A stretch of 64,000 nt of DNA from an uncultured Lachnospiraceae bacterium. Its GTDB lineage: Bacteria > Bacillota > Clostridia > Lachnospirales > Lachnospiraceae. The stretch lies in contig CANSTU010000003.1 of assembly GCA_947650005.1 (NCBI GenBank), positions 27,049-91,048 of the forward strand, read 5' to 3'. Below are positions 1-9,602 of this stretch, piece after piece. The number at the start of each line of letters is the position of its first letter. The first letter of the stretch is position 1. A program made the position numbers and the translations under genes. Below the pieces are notes generated by a model that was given only the letters and a program-made list of their open reading frames with translations, ran no database searches and was not told the origin of the DNA.

Positions 1-761
1 CTCACACAGGGTACCAGCCCCACCGGTCGGCCGCGCAGCGCTCCGGCAATGGAAAGCTCGTCATATCCCAAAGGCGTTGTAGGCGGTTCAAAGCAGGAAA
101 GGATCTCGATGGCCGGATCCACACCGATGGAGATACAGATGGGCAGAGGCTGCCCCAGCTGCTCCGCCCTATCTGCCATGGCTCCGATATGACGGGAACC
201 GGGCTGTAGGAAAATGGACAGTTCATCTTTTCCCTGGACGCACATCCGATGAATCGTCACATCACTCTTTCCCGTATCCGGGTGCGTGGCATAGCACATG
301 CCCAGCGTGAGATACGGCCCGGCGTCCAGGGGCGTGTTTGTAGGAGCGGGAACCAGCCTGCGCAGGTCAAAACCTTCCTCCTGTGCCAGATGTACCACCT
401 CCTGGCAGGGCGCCGGAGCCTGTACGGTTACCGGCGGGATCGGTTCCCTCACACAGTCCCAAATCACTTGAGTGAGTTCCTCCTTCTTACAGCCGAACAG
501 GGCCGCTACCCTCTGCCGGCTCGCCAGAAGTCCGATCAATACCCGCGCATCCGCAAATCCCTTCACCCGGTTGAAGATCATCGCCGGCCCATCCACCTTC
601 GTTGGTCTCTTCACCGTTCCTCCTGCCCCGATATGGCGGTATACCCCCGCCATCTCCGCCATAGGATCCACTTCCACATCCGTACACACCAGCTGTCCCG
701 GCATGTCCTTCAGGGCCGCAAGCGCATCCCGCAACGATAAAATATCCGTTCTGTGATCCAT
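1..761 (-). CDS. UbiD family decarboxylase, N-terminal part (runs off the left edge)
   Basis: Manual translation from ATG at 761: MDHRTDILSLRDALAALKDMPGQLVCTDVEVDPMAEMAGVYRHIGAGGTVKRPTKVDGPAMIFNRVKG...FDLRRLVPAPTNTPLDAGPYLTLGMCYATHPDTGKSDVTIHRM..., typical UbiD N-terminus. Open to the edge, so absent from the ORF track. Confidence 0.85.
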   Translation of the reverse strand, partial: MDHRTDILSLRDALAALKDMPGQLVCTDVEVDPMAEMAGVYRHIGAGGTVKRPTKVDGPAMIFNRVKGFADARVLIGLLASRQRVAALFGCKKEELTQVIWDCVREPIPPVTVQAPAPCQEVVHLAQEEGFDLRRLVPAPTNTPLDAGPYLTLGMCYATHPDTGKSDVTIHRMCVQGKDELSIFLQPGSRHIGAMADRAEQLGQPLPICISIGVDPAIEILSCFEPPTTPLGYDELSIAGALRGRPVGLVPCV

Positions 762-864
762 TCCTTCCTACAATTTCCTTTCTATTCATTGAATGGCAAT
801 TACACTCAATTAAATTCTGCCGCGCTGCCCCAAAATGGAACGCGCGGCAGAATCTCAATCGCCG

Positions 865-2508
865 TCAGTCATAAAGTGCATCCGCATCATAATGATAAGT
901 ATAATCCCCGGGAAGCACCCAGTTGTCGTTCTTCGGACTGATTCCCTCGATCACCTCTGTCCTATATGCGAAATAACTGTTACCGAATACGATAGGCCTC
1001 ACCACATCCGCATCGTTTACCATATCCAACAGTTTCATGGTATCCTCCGCATCGCCTGTCTTCACCGTCTCCGCCAGCAGCGTCTGGAATTCCTCGTTCT
1101 TCCAAAAGGTGCGCAGTGATTTATTTTCGTTCAACTGGTTATTAAAGAAGAATAGAACCGTTCCCACACAGGCATATCCTGAAATCAACATATCACAGGC
1201 CGCAGGATCTGTGATCAGCGTATTATAGGTTGCCGCATCATACACCAGGATTTCCAGATTGATTCCCAGCTGTAGCACCGATGCCTGGATAACCTCGGCG
1301 GAGGGCTGCGTATTGGCATCACACATGATGGTCAGATCCAGTCCGCCGTCCGGATAACCCGCCGCTACCATATATTCTTTTGCCTTTTCCATATCATAGC
1401 TGTACTTCAACGTACCGGCCTGATATTGGGGCGTATTCGGCGTAGCGATACAGTCCGCAGGGGAATACAGATTTTTATGTACCGCTGCTGCAATACCCGC
1501 GCTGTCCACCGCACAGGATATGGCATGGCGCAGGTTTTCGTTATCCATAACCGACTCTCCGGAACAGTTATAATAAATGGTCTGCGTATTGTTGCCGGGA
1601 TACTGATAGACTTCGATGCCATCCTTTCCCTGCAAATATTCCACATCAATTGAGGGCGTATAAGTAAGCATATCTATGCCGCCCGTCTCGAGCTCAATTG
1701 TCCTCTGCGCCTCTTCCGTAATCACTCTATATACGATCTTATCCACATTCTGCTTCTGCGTTTCCGTCTGATCCGTGTTCCAATAGTCTTCAAACTTTTC
1801 TAGAACCCATTCATAACCGGGCGTATAATCAGTCATTTTATAGGGGCCGCTTCCGATCGCAAGATTCACCATCTCGTCTTTGCAGTCATTGAATGATTTT
1901 TCGGATACAATGGAAATCCGCGTCATATCGTTGTAGAAAAAAGTGTCCTCTGCTTTTGTAGCCAGAACCAGGTTCAGATCATCCACCACATGGGATTTTT
2001 CAAAATCCACATTGGATGCATGGCGTCCGTATTCCGCGGATTCGGATGCCTTCTGAAAGCTGAACAGCACGTCGCTCGCAACGATTTTGTTTCCGTCATG
2101 GGTCATGATTCCGTCATGCAGTTTAAGGTTCAGCGTCGTCCCATCCTCCCATTCATAGCTTTCCACCAGGAGCGGAACCACCTCACCGGAAGCATTATAC
2201 TCAAAAAGTGTCTCATAGAAATTCAGACGGATCGACATAAACGGATCCTGGTTCGATCCCCACGGGTTAAAGGTACCGGAATCCTGATGAACCTGTACAT
2301 AAACGGTGGATCCGTCCCGGGCCTCGCTTTTCTCCGGCGCTTCAGATTCCGTCTGTTCCGCCGCATTCGTAGCTTCCTGCACCGTTCCTATATCCGATCC
2401 TGTATTACCCCCCCCCTGTGTTTCCCTGCCTCCACAGCCTGACAACAGGCTAATTCCCATAGCTACCGCCAAGGTAAGGGCTAATTTCTTTCTCCATTCC
2501 TTCTTCAT
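865..2508 (-). CDS. ABC transporter substrate-binding lipoprotein, peptide/nickel family (SBP_bac_5)
   Basis: Lipoprotein signal (LALTLAVAMGISLLSGCGG), GTFNPWGSNQDPFMSIRLNFYETLFEY; last gene of an ABC operon. Confidence 0.92.
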   Translation of the reverse strand: MKKEWRKKLALTLAVAMGISLLSGCGGRETQGGGNTGSDIGTVQEATNAAEQTESEAPEKSEARDGSTVYVQVHQDSGTFNPWGSNQDPFMSIRLNFYETLFEYNASGEVVPLLVESYEWEDGTTLNLKLHDGIMTHDGNKIVASDVLFSFQKASESAEYGRHASNVDFEKSHVVDDLNLVLATKAEDTFFYNDMTRISIVSEKSFNDCKDEMVNLAIGSGPYKMTDYTPGYEWVLEKFEDYWNTDQTETQKQNVDKIVYRVITEEAQRTIELETGGIDMLTYTPSIDVEYLQGKDGIEVYQYPGNNTQTIYYNCSGESVMDNENLRHAISCAVDSAGIAAAVHKNLYSPADCIATPNTPQYQAGTLKYSYDMEKAKEYMVAAGYPDGGLDLTIMCDANTQPSAEVIQASVLQLGINLEILVYDAATYNTLITDPAACDMLISGYACVGTVLFFFNNQLNENKSLRTFWKNEEFQTLLAETVKTGDAEDTMKLLDMVNDADVVRPIVFGNSYFAYRTEVIEGISPKNDNWVLPGDYTYHYDADALYD

Positions 2509-2511
2509 CGT

Positions 2512-2606
2512 TTACTCCCCTCTGCCTGCTTTTGCAGGCTCTCAATTCAAGAGGTTGAAAGCGTCCTTCTTTCAACTTACTCCCCTCTGCCTGCTTTTGC
2601 AGGCTC
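2512..2606 (-). repeat. Tandem stem-loop/SD element: [GCCTGC-AAAA-GCAGGC]AGAGGGGAG - hairpin GTTGAAAG/CTTTCAAC - [GCCTGCAAAAGCAGGC]AGAGGGGAG - ATG
   Basis: Read on the minus strand between the ATPase stop and the SBP start; related elements near 4.6, 11.9, 18.8, 32.2, 53.2, 57.8 and 63.7 kb. Confidence 0.8.
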
Positions 2607-3563
2607 TCATTCCTTTATTTCATTCAATCTTGCACAGGAGACGAAATGTCCGTTTTCTATTTCCTGCAGTTTCTGAGGCTGCATGCACTCCTCCCTCGCA
2701 TGGGGACATCTGGATACGAAACGGCAGCCCGGCTTCGGCTCGATGGGTGAGGTTACTTCTCCCTTCAGCAGGATCCTCTTCCTTTCCGCATGAATATCCG
2801 GAATGGGGATCGCCGAGAGCAGCGCCTTGGTATAGGGATGCATCGGATTGCGGAACAGCTCCTTTGTGGGGCTTTTCTCCACCAGCTGCCCCAGGTACAT
2901 CACGCATATCTCATCCGAGATGTGCCGTACCACGGACAGGTCATGGGTAATAAATACATAAGTAAGCTTTCGCTCTTCCTGTAGATCCTGCATCAGATTC
3001 AGGATCTGCGCTTGGATGGATACGTCCAGAGCGGATACGGGCTCATCGCAGACGACAAACTCCGGCCGAAGGGCCAGAGCCCTTGCGATGCCGATCCGCT
3101 GTCTCCTCCCTCCATCCAATTCATGGGGATAGGAATGGCGCAGCCTGGGGGCCAGGCCCACCGTATCCATCAGTTCGTCCGTCCGTTCCTCGATCTCCGC
3201 CTTACTGTAGCGTCCCGTAAGTAACAAGGGTTCGCTGATGGTGGCACTGGCGGTCATCCTGGGATTCAGGGAAGAAAAGGGATCCTGGAAAATGATCTGC
3301 ATGTTTTCCCGAAGACTTCTCAGTTTGTCTGAGGTCACATGGGTGATATCCTCTCCGTGAAACAGGATCTTTCCGTCTGTGCTTTCCAGCAGATGCAGGA
3401 CGGTCCTTCCGAAAGTGGATTTCCCACAGCCCGATTCGCCCACCACTCCAACCGTATTACCCTGCGGGATGGAAAAGCTGACATCATCCACGGCATGGAG
3501 CATTCCCCTGGGAGTTTTGAAATATTTTTTCAGATTCCGTACTTCAAGGATCGTTTCCATCAT
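2607..3563 (-). CDS. Oligopeptide/dipeptide ABC transporter ATP-binding protein (OppF/DppF type)
   Basis: Walker A GVVGESGCGKST, Walker B, C-terminal CRFVSRCPHA; start taken at MMETILEVRNLKKYF. Confidence 0.93.
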   Translation of the reverse strand: MMETILEVRNLKKYFKTPRGMLHAVDDVSFSIPQGNTVGVVGESGCGKSTFGRTVLHLLESTDGKILFHGEDITHVTSDKLRSLRENMQIIFQDPFSSLNPRMTASATISEPLLLTGRYSKAEIEERTDELMDTVGLAPRLRHSYPHELDGGRRQRIGIARALALRPEFVVCDEPVSALDVSIQAQILNLMQDLQEERKLTYVFITHDLSVVRHISDEICVMYLGQLVEKSPTKELFRNPMHPYTKALLSAIPIPDIHAERKRILLKGEVTSPIEPKPGCRFVSRCPHAREECMQPQKLQEIENGHFVSCARLNEIKE

Positions 3564-4552
3564 CCATTCCCCTCCCTGGACTTGCCGGTGCATCTGGTTA
3601 AATGTCCTGGCGCAATCTCCCGAAGCTCCCTTGCCTCCTGCGCACAACTCTCCGTTGCATACGGGCACCTGGGATGAAACCTGCAGCCGGAGGGCAGGTC
3701 TGTGGGATCCGGCGTCATCCCATGGATCGCTTCCAGGCGGCGCTGCTCTTTTACCAGGCTGGGGAGGGCGCCGAACAACCCATTGGTATAGGGATGGGTT
3801 GGCCTGTCAAAGATGTCTTCCCTACTTCCGCTTTCCACCACCTCTCCAGCATAGATCACGGCCACCTCGTCACAAATTTCAGCCACCACCCCCAGATCAT
3901 GGGTAATCATAATCATTGCCATATCGAATTTCTCCCGCAGTTTGTTCATCAAATCCAGAACCTGGGCCTGGATGGTCACGTCCAACGCTGTGGTAGGCTC
4001 ATCCGCAATCAAAAGCTTCGGATTACAGGCCAGAGCCATGGCAATCACCACCCGCTGCTTCATTCCGCCCGAAAACTGATGGGGATATTCATGGAATCTC
4101 TCCCGCGGGATACCCACCATCTCCAGCAGATCCCCTGCCCGCCTATCCGATTCCTTTTTACTGATTTTTTCATGCGTCTTAATCACTTCTGCGATCTGAC
4201 TGCCCACTGTAAAAACCGGATTCAAGGCCGTCATAGGATCCTGAAAGATCATGGAGATTTCCTCTCCCCGAATCTTACGCACCTGCTTTTCAGGCATCCC
4301 CAGCAAATCCTTTCCATGAAACCAAATTTCCCCGCCCATCACTTTGGCCGGCGGATCCGGCAGAATCCGCATAATCGCCTTGGCAATCGTAGTCTTTCCA
4401 GCCCCGGTCTCTCCCACCAGGCCAAGGGTCTTTCCCCGCTTCAGACTGAATGACACATCATTTACCGCCTCTACGATTTCCCCGCCAGCATGATATTGAA
4501 TACTCAGTTGTTTAACCTCAAGAAAATTTTCGTCATTTGTTGGTGTTTCCAT
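3560..4552 (-). CDS. Oligopeptide/dipeptide ABC transporter ATP-binding protein (OppD/DppD type)
   Basis: GLVGETGAGKTT, CRFHPRCPYA; start at METPTNDENFLEVKQLS after an AGATGGGAG SD. Confidence 0.93.
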   Translation of the reverse strand: METPTNDENFLEVKQLSIQYHAGGEIVEAVNDVSFSLKRGKTLGLVGETGAGKTTIAKAIMRILPDPPAKVMGGEIWFHGKDLLGMPEKQVRKIRGEEISMIFQDPMTALNPVFTVGSQIAEVIKTHEKISKKESDRRAGDLLEMVGIPRERFHEYPHQFSGGMKQRVVIAMALACNPKLLIADEPTTALDVTIQAQVLDLMNKLREKFDMAMIMITHDLGVVAEICDEVAVIYAGEVVESGSREDIFDRPTHPYTNGLFGALPSLVKEQRRLEAIHGMTPDPTDLPSGCRFHPRCPYATESCAQEARELREIAPGHLTRCTGKSREGNG

Positions 4553-4622
4553 TTTTCTCCCATCTGCGTACAAGGCACGCATTCAAATCTTTATCCCTTC
4601 GGCCCGTCGTTTTAGCACAGGA

Positions 4623-5513
4623 TCACTTCTTCAGCCGCGGATCGAGCGCATCCCGCAGCCCGTCTCCCAACATGTTCAGCGCAAGGACGACGATCATAAT
4701 CATAATGCCCGGAAAGATCACCATATGGGGAGCCTGCCGGATATAATTCCTGCCCGCCGACAGCATAGCGCCCCATTCCGCATTGGGCGGCTGCACGCCC
4801 AGTCCGATGAAGCTAAGCCCCGCCGAAGTGATGATAGCCATCGCCACCTGCATGGTGGCCTGCACGATTAAGGGAGACATGGCATTGGGCAATACATGCT
4901 TCAATAGGATTCGCCCCTCCCGTGCGTTAATGGAACGGGCTGCCTCTATGTATTCCTGGCCCTGCACATTTAGACTGGAGGCCCGCGACATCCTGGCAAA
5001 ACCGGGGATCTGCCCCACACTTAAGGCGATAATACAGTTAATGAGCCCGGTCCCCAAGGCTGCAGAAATGGCAATTGCAAGCAGGATGGCGGGCAGAGCC
5101 TGCACCACATCCAGCACGCGCATAATCGCCATGTCCAACTTTCCTCCGAAATACCCGGCGCACAGGCCGATCCCTATACCGATCACCGCCGAGACTCCCA
5201 CGGAAAGAAAGCCCACCAGCAGGGAATTCCGGCTTCCGTATAGCAGACGGCTGAAAATATCCCTGCCCAGATTGTCCGTCCCGCACAGATGCTCCAGGGA
5301 CGGTTTTGCAAGGGTCGCAGTTAGATCCTGTTCCTCGAACCCATATGGAGCGATCAGGTTCGCGGTCAACGCCACTAAAACGACCAGCGCCAGCACTAAG
5401 AGACAGAAAACGGACATTTTATTATCCAAAAGCCTTTTTATCGTGATTTGGAACATGCTTTCCTTTTTCAGCCTCTGCTGCTGTTCCTTCTCTTTTTTCA
5501 TGCGGCACCTCAC
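4623..5513 (-). CDS. Oligopeptide ABC transporter permease (DppC/OppC type)
   Basis: LCGTDNLGRDIFSRLLYGSRNSLLVGF signature. Confidence 0.93.
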   Translation of the reverse strand: MRCRMKKEKEQQQRLKKESMFQITIKRLLDNKMSVFCLLVLALVVLVALTANLIAPYGFEEQDLTATLAKPSLEHLCGTDNLGRDIFSRLLYGSRNSLLVGFLSVGVSAVIGIGIGLCAGYFGGKLDMAIMRVLDVVQALPAILLAIAISAALGTGLINCIIALSVGQIPGFARMSRASSLNVQGQEYIEAARSINAREGRILLKHVLPNAMSPLIVQATMQVAMAIITSAGLSFIGLGVQPPNAEWGAMLSAGRNYIRQAPHMVIFPGIMIMIVVLALNMLGDGLRDALDPRLKK

Positions 5514-6457
5514 ACTTTCTTCTTCACGGTTTTATAGCGGGCTTTGATCCTGGGATCGATCAGGGCATAGAGGATATCCACCACCAGCATGACGATTCCG
5601 AACACCACTGCCATATACAGCGTACTTCCCTGAATGGCAGGATAGTCCCGCTTATTAATCGCGTCCACCATATACATCCCAAGGCCGGGAATGCTGAATA
5701 CGGCCTCGATCACCACTGCCCCGCCCAGGGAAAATCCCAATACGTTTCCTGCTGCGGTCACAATTGGAATCAGAGCGTTCCGGAACGCATGGACAAAAAT
5801 AACTTTCAGGTTAGATATTCCCTTTGCCCGCGCCGTGGTGATATAGTCCTGCCGGATCACCTCCAGCATACTGGATCTGGTCTGCCGCGCAAGCCCGCCC
5901 GCAAGTCCAATCGCGGAAGCCGTACAGGGCAGAACCATCTGTTTGAAAGCCCCCCAGCCGCTGGCCGGAAACCATCCCAGCTTCAATGCGAAAAGAATCG
6001 ACATCAGAAGGCCAATCCAAAATCCAGGCATGGAAGAACCAATCAGCGCAGCCACCATGGAAGCGTTATCCCATATGGAGTACTGCTTCACCGCCGCGAC
6101 AATCCCCATCAATACGCCGAAAACCAATGCCATTCCCACGCTTATCATTGCGATCTGGAAGGTAATCTTAAATCGATAGACGATATCCTGGGATATGCTT
6201 TTCCCTGTCGCATAGGAAGTTCCCAGGTCATGATCAATCAGAACCTGTTTTACATATCTTCCAAATCTCACCGGATAGGAATCATTCAGTCCCCATTCCT
6301 CTCGCAGTTCCTGGATCTCCTCCTCCGTCGCCTCACTCCCCAGCTTCGTGGCCGCTGGATCGCCTTTGGCGAAATATAGCAGTGTAAATACCAACAGCGT
6401 CACCCCGAACAGCACAGGGATCAACATCAGTATCCTTTTCAATATGTACCTTGCCAT
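5510..6457 (-). CDS. Oligopeptide ABC transporter permease (DppB/OppB type)
   Basis: MARYILKRILMLIPVLFGVTLLVF N-terminus, EAVFSIPGLGMYMVDAI. Confidence 0.93.
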   Translation of the reverse strand: MARYILKRILMLIPVLFGVTLLVFTLLYFAKGDPAATKLGSEATEEEIQELREEWGLNDSYPVRFGRYVKQVLIDHDLGTSYATGKSISQDIVYRFKITFQIAMISVGMALVFGVLMGIVAAVKQYSIWDNASMVAALIGSSMPGFWIGLLMSILFALKLGWFPASGWGAFKQMVLPCTASAIGLAGGLARQTRSSMLEVIRQDYITTARAKGISNLKVIFVHAFRNALIPIVTAAGNVLGFSLGGAVVIEAVFSIPGLGMYMVDAINKRDYPAIQGSTLYMAVVFGIVMLVVDILYALIDPRIKARYKTVKKKV

Positions 6458-6809
6458 TCCCAACCTTCCTCCCCTATTTCTTTCCATCCTGCGGGTTATG
6501 AACCATGCCTGAGAAATCACATCATAGTCTTCATTTTTGTGCACTTTTGTTTATATCCCACATTTTTCTATAAATATTTATATCATTCTGCCCTAAGTCT
6601 GTCCAATATGCAGTTTCGGTTACCTTATAACCTGTATTTTATATATAGGAATCATCACGATCCAAAATAATACCCCATCTGCTTGGCATGAGGTTTAAGA
6701 TAAGGTCTGGAGGTGGGTGCCATGCTGCATAATGAAGTACGAAAAATACTTATCGGCGCATGGAACAGAACATTTTGAAAGGAATTGAGAGCAGTGCGAT
6801 CAACAAAGT

Positions 6810-6869
6810 ATGAAAATATTGGTTGATACAAATATTGTACTGGATGTTATGCTAAAAGGGGGAAAATAG
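6810..6869 (+). pseudogene. Remnant of a PIN-domain (VapC-like) toxin gene
   Basis: ATG-initiated MKILVDTNIVLDVMLKGGK* matches the conserved PIN N-terminus then stops; downstream ~6899-6957 reads LQEVDGIFTYNPEESEIEIW, like a PIN C-terminal segment. Confidence 0.55.
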
Positions 6870-6993
6870 AATAATTTTATATTTGACTGCCCTTATACAA
6901 GAAGTGGATGGGATTTTCACATATAACCCAGAAGAGTCAGAAATAGAAATATGGAAATCATAAAAAATCTTTTTACGATGGTGACGAATGGTT

Positions 6994-7029
6994 GCATCAC
7001 CCAACCAACTATTGTTGATTGGGTGATGC
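6994..7029. terminator. Perfect-type hairpin, possible terminator of the LysR gene
   Basis: gcatcacccaaccaa-ctattg-ttgattgggtgatgc, 15-bp arms with one G:U-compatible mismatch. Confidence 0.55.
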
Positions 7030-7043
7030 CCTTCCCATTTATC

Positions 7044-7916
7044 TCACTCCTCTATAAAATGCTGCTTTATATAGTCCAAAAACTGCTGCGTTGCAAAAGA
7101 AAACGCCTTCTCCTCGGACCAAAAGATTTGGATATCCGTCATATGGCCGAATCCGTGCAGCGGGATTACCTTCAAAGCCGGGATATTCGAGTAAGTTTCT
7201 CTCCAACCGGTAGGAATAAAGCCAAAGGCCATCCCCTGAGAAAGATAATGCAACTTATAATAGGCCACATTGGTGGAAAAAATGCAGTGGGGAATGAATC
7301 CGTTTTCAATACAAATCCAGTACGCCCTTTCAAAGTCCCCTTTCTCGTTTCTCAGGAAACAGAATTTCTCTTCCCGCAAATCCGTGATAAAAAGCTCCTC
7401 CCTTTGCGCGAAAGGATGGCTGCGGGGCACCAAAACATAATATCCTCTCTCCTCCAGAGTAAAACTCTTTAAAGAAGCTGACAGCCTGGCATCCGCATTT
7501 CCAATTAGAAAATCATAGGAAGAGATCGCAAACGGCTCGTTCAGCGTACTTCCATATATATTGAATGAAACCTGAGGATTCTCCCTTCCAAACCGCTCAA
7601 TCAGGCTCAGAACCCTTTCGTTGAAATTTTGAAATGCAATCGAGATTTTACTCTCCGGAATCTCATGGCCGTAGGAGATCTTACACGCGTCTATCAGGTT
7701 CAGGATTTTACGCGTAGTGCTCAGAAAATATTTCCCGTAGTTATTCAGTACGATCTTTCTCCCATTCCTGTCAAAAAGCTGCGTACCCAATTCGTTTTCC
7801 AGTCTGATAATGGAGCTGCTTAGAGAGGGCTGGGATACATGCAGTTCCTCCGCCGCCTTTGAGACGTTCTCATGCTTTGCGATACATTCAAAATACTGAA
7901 GCTGCAATATCTCCAT
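7044..7916 (-). CDS. LysR family transcriptional regulator
   Basis: MEILQLQYFECIAKHENVSKAAEELHVSQPSLSSSIIRLENELGTQLFDRNGRKIVL. Confidence 0.95.
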   Translation of the reverse strand: MEILQLQYFECIAKHENVSKAAEELHVSQPSLSSSIIRLENELGTQLFDRNGRKIVLNNYGKYFLSTTRKILNLIDACKISYGHEIPESKISIAFQNFNERVLSLIERFGRENPQVSFNIYGSTLNEPFAISSYDFLIGNADARLSASLKSFTLEERGYYVLVPRSHPFAQREELFITDLREEKFCFLRNEKGDFERAYWICIENGFIPHCIFSTNVAYYKLHYLSQGMAFGFIPTGWRETYSNIPALKVIPLHGFGHMTDIQIFWSEEKAFSFATQQFLDYIKQHFIEE

Positions 7917-8351
7917 GTTTCCTCACATTCTGCCGCTGTAAACGGCGCCATAGCCAATCTAATTCTTCATGCCGCTCTTCTACGGCAGTACATCAGGAAG
8001 CTTCCGTTCCCATCTGCAATTCCATCCTTTTTATCCATTATATTTTGTCCACTCCAGTCTGTAAATGCTTTTCCGTCCATTTGGTAATACAGCAGTATTG
8101 AAACCGATATGCTCCCCCCCTCTGCCAGGATACCGCCCGGAGAGGGCTGTTTCAGAGGTTGGGAAGTACCTTTAAGCCTACTTTACTTCCCCGACGAGAC
8201 ACGGCTTATAAAGGCTGGCTTATAAGCTGAATCTATTTTGATATTAGACTTTTATTTCCAACTCCTATATAATGAATTCGGGATATTGCTCCTTTGGACT
8301 GTGGGCTCGGAAAACGGTACTGTCCTATATACTTTTTACTTAACAGGAGGT

Positions 8352-9404
8352 ATGATCATGCAGACAGCCTTTGATGAACTCAGGCAGCTGTACCTGGAAA
8401 AGCGACATTACGGCGACGAGTATAAGGCATTCCGCCCAGAATCCTATTTCCGTTATCTGAAGGTTCTCTATCACACCTTTCAGTCCATGTACCAGGTCGA
8501 TACGGAAACCGGGAACGTCACGGTTCAGGCAGGTCTGGATGCACAGCGCTGTTTGAAGCTTAAAAAGGAGCTTTTGAAAGCGGAAAAACTCCTGATACCG
8601 CTTCATGATCCGCAGGCGGATAAGATCTATCTCTGGGAGGGCGAAAATATGCCCTGGCACCTCATTTCAAAGGAAGAATGGCCTCAGATCAGCCATGACG
8701 GCCTAGATTTCCGCCCCCATCTCGTTCCCTTCCTCCACAATGATGGGAAGATGCACCCTACAGCAATCATAACCGGGGGAAGCTTCCGTTATCATTTGAC
8801 GGAAGGTTTTCCCGTAGCCGAATTTTATCACGCCCATGGCTACAATGCTTTTATTCTAAATAACCGGCATGCCATGGGAGAGAAGATCCGCCGGTCGCTG
8901 ATCCGTTCTCTCGATCTGCAACGTGCGATACGCCTGCTCCGGGCACGGGCCGGAGAATTCGGCGTAGATACGAAACGCATTTTCTCCAATGGTTTTTCCA
9001 TGGGAAACCGCCCCACCATCAATCTGATCAATGACCTAGGGCTTGCTGCCTCACCCCAGGAGGTCGATCCTGCCTATCTTCCGGATGCTATTGATACCCA
9101 AAGCGCCCTCCTGAATGCCTATGTGGCAGTCTATCCAGCCACCTTTCCCTACGATGACCACAATAATTACAAGGATTTTCCTCCCACCTTCGCCGTAATG
9201 GGTAATAAAGATTGGTCCTTATGGCGAATGATGCCTTTTATTTCCGATCTGGCCTCCCACGGGGTGCGCGTGGAGGCTCACCTCTACGACGGAGCGGATC
9301 ATGGTTTTGCCCTTGCAGAGGACTCCCCCCCGCAGTCACACACCGACAGCCTCCGGGAATGGCCTCAGCTGCTCCTGCGGTGGCTGGATCGTATTTTGGC
9401 ATAA
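8352..9404 (+). CDS. Alpha/beta hydrolase (esterase/lipase-like)
   Basis: Nucleophile elbow GFSMG, C-terminal DGADHGFAL; SD taacaggagg before ATG at 8352/8358. Confidence 0.75.
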   Translation: MIMQTAFDELRQLYLEKRHYGDEYKAFRPESYFRYLKVLYHTFQSMYQVDTETGNVTVQAGLDAQRCLKLKKELLKAEKLLIPLHDPQADKIYLWEGENMPWHLISKEEWPQISHDGLDFRPHLVPFLHNDGKMHPTAIITGGSFRYHLTEGFPVAEFYHAHGYNAFILNNRHAMGEKIRRSLIRSLDLQRAIRLLRARAGEFGVDTKRIFSNGFSMGNRPTINLINDLGLAASPQEVDPAYLPDAIDTQSALLNAYVAVYPATFPYDDHNNYKDFPPTFAVMGNKDWSLWRMMPFISDLASHGVRVEAHLYDGADHGFALAEDSPPQSHTDSLREWPQLLLRWLDRILA

Positions 9405-9432
9405 CCGCACGCAAAGTTAAAACCCTTCTGAT

Positions 9433-9520
9433 CATGAAACGTACAAATGGCACATCATCTTTTCTCCTGCCGCTTCCTCCTCCGCATGGAAAAGATGATG
9501 TGCCATTCGTACATTTCATG
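9433..9520. repeat. Long intergenic palindrome, 32-bp arms and 24-nt loop
   Basis: catgaaacgtacaaatggcacatcatcttttc / gaaaagatgatgtgccattcgtacatttcatg; two mismatches, both transitions. Confidence 0.85.
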
Positions 9521-9602
9521 CATATCGGCCAAGACTACAATGGCTCTTCTTCCTCCCTATCGATTACACCAGCCAAAATATATTCCGGTTATCCTGCTCG
9601 TT

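Noticed and set aside
3602-4453. Long antisense ORFs opposite real genes (e.g. 3602..4453 +, 24220..25203 +, 10335..11486 +, 44298..45143 +)
   Set aside because: They mirror well-supported CDSs; typical of GC-rich codon usage.
8100-8240. Possible riboswitch upstream of the hydrolase
   Set aside because: Hairpins exist (gggaagta...tacttccc; ccctct...agaggg) but no match to a riboswitch consensus I can name.
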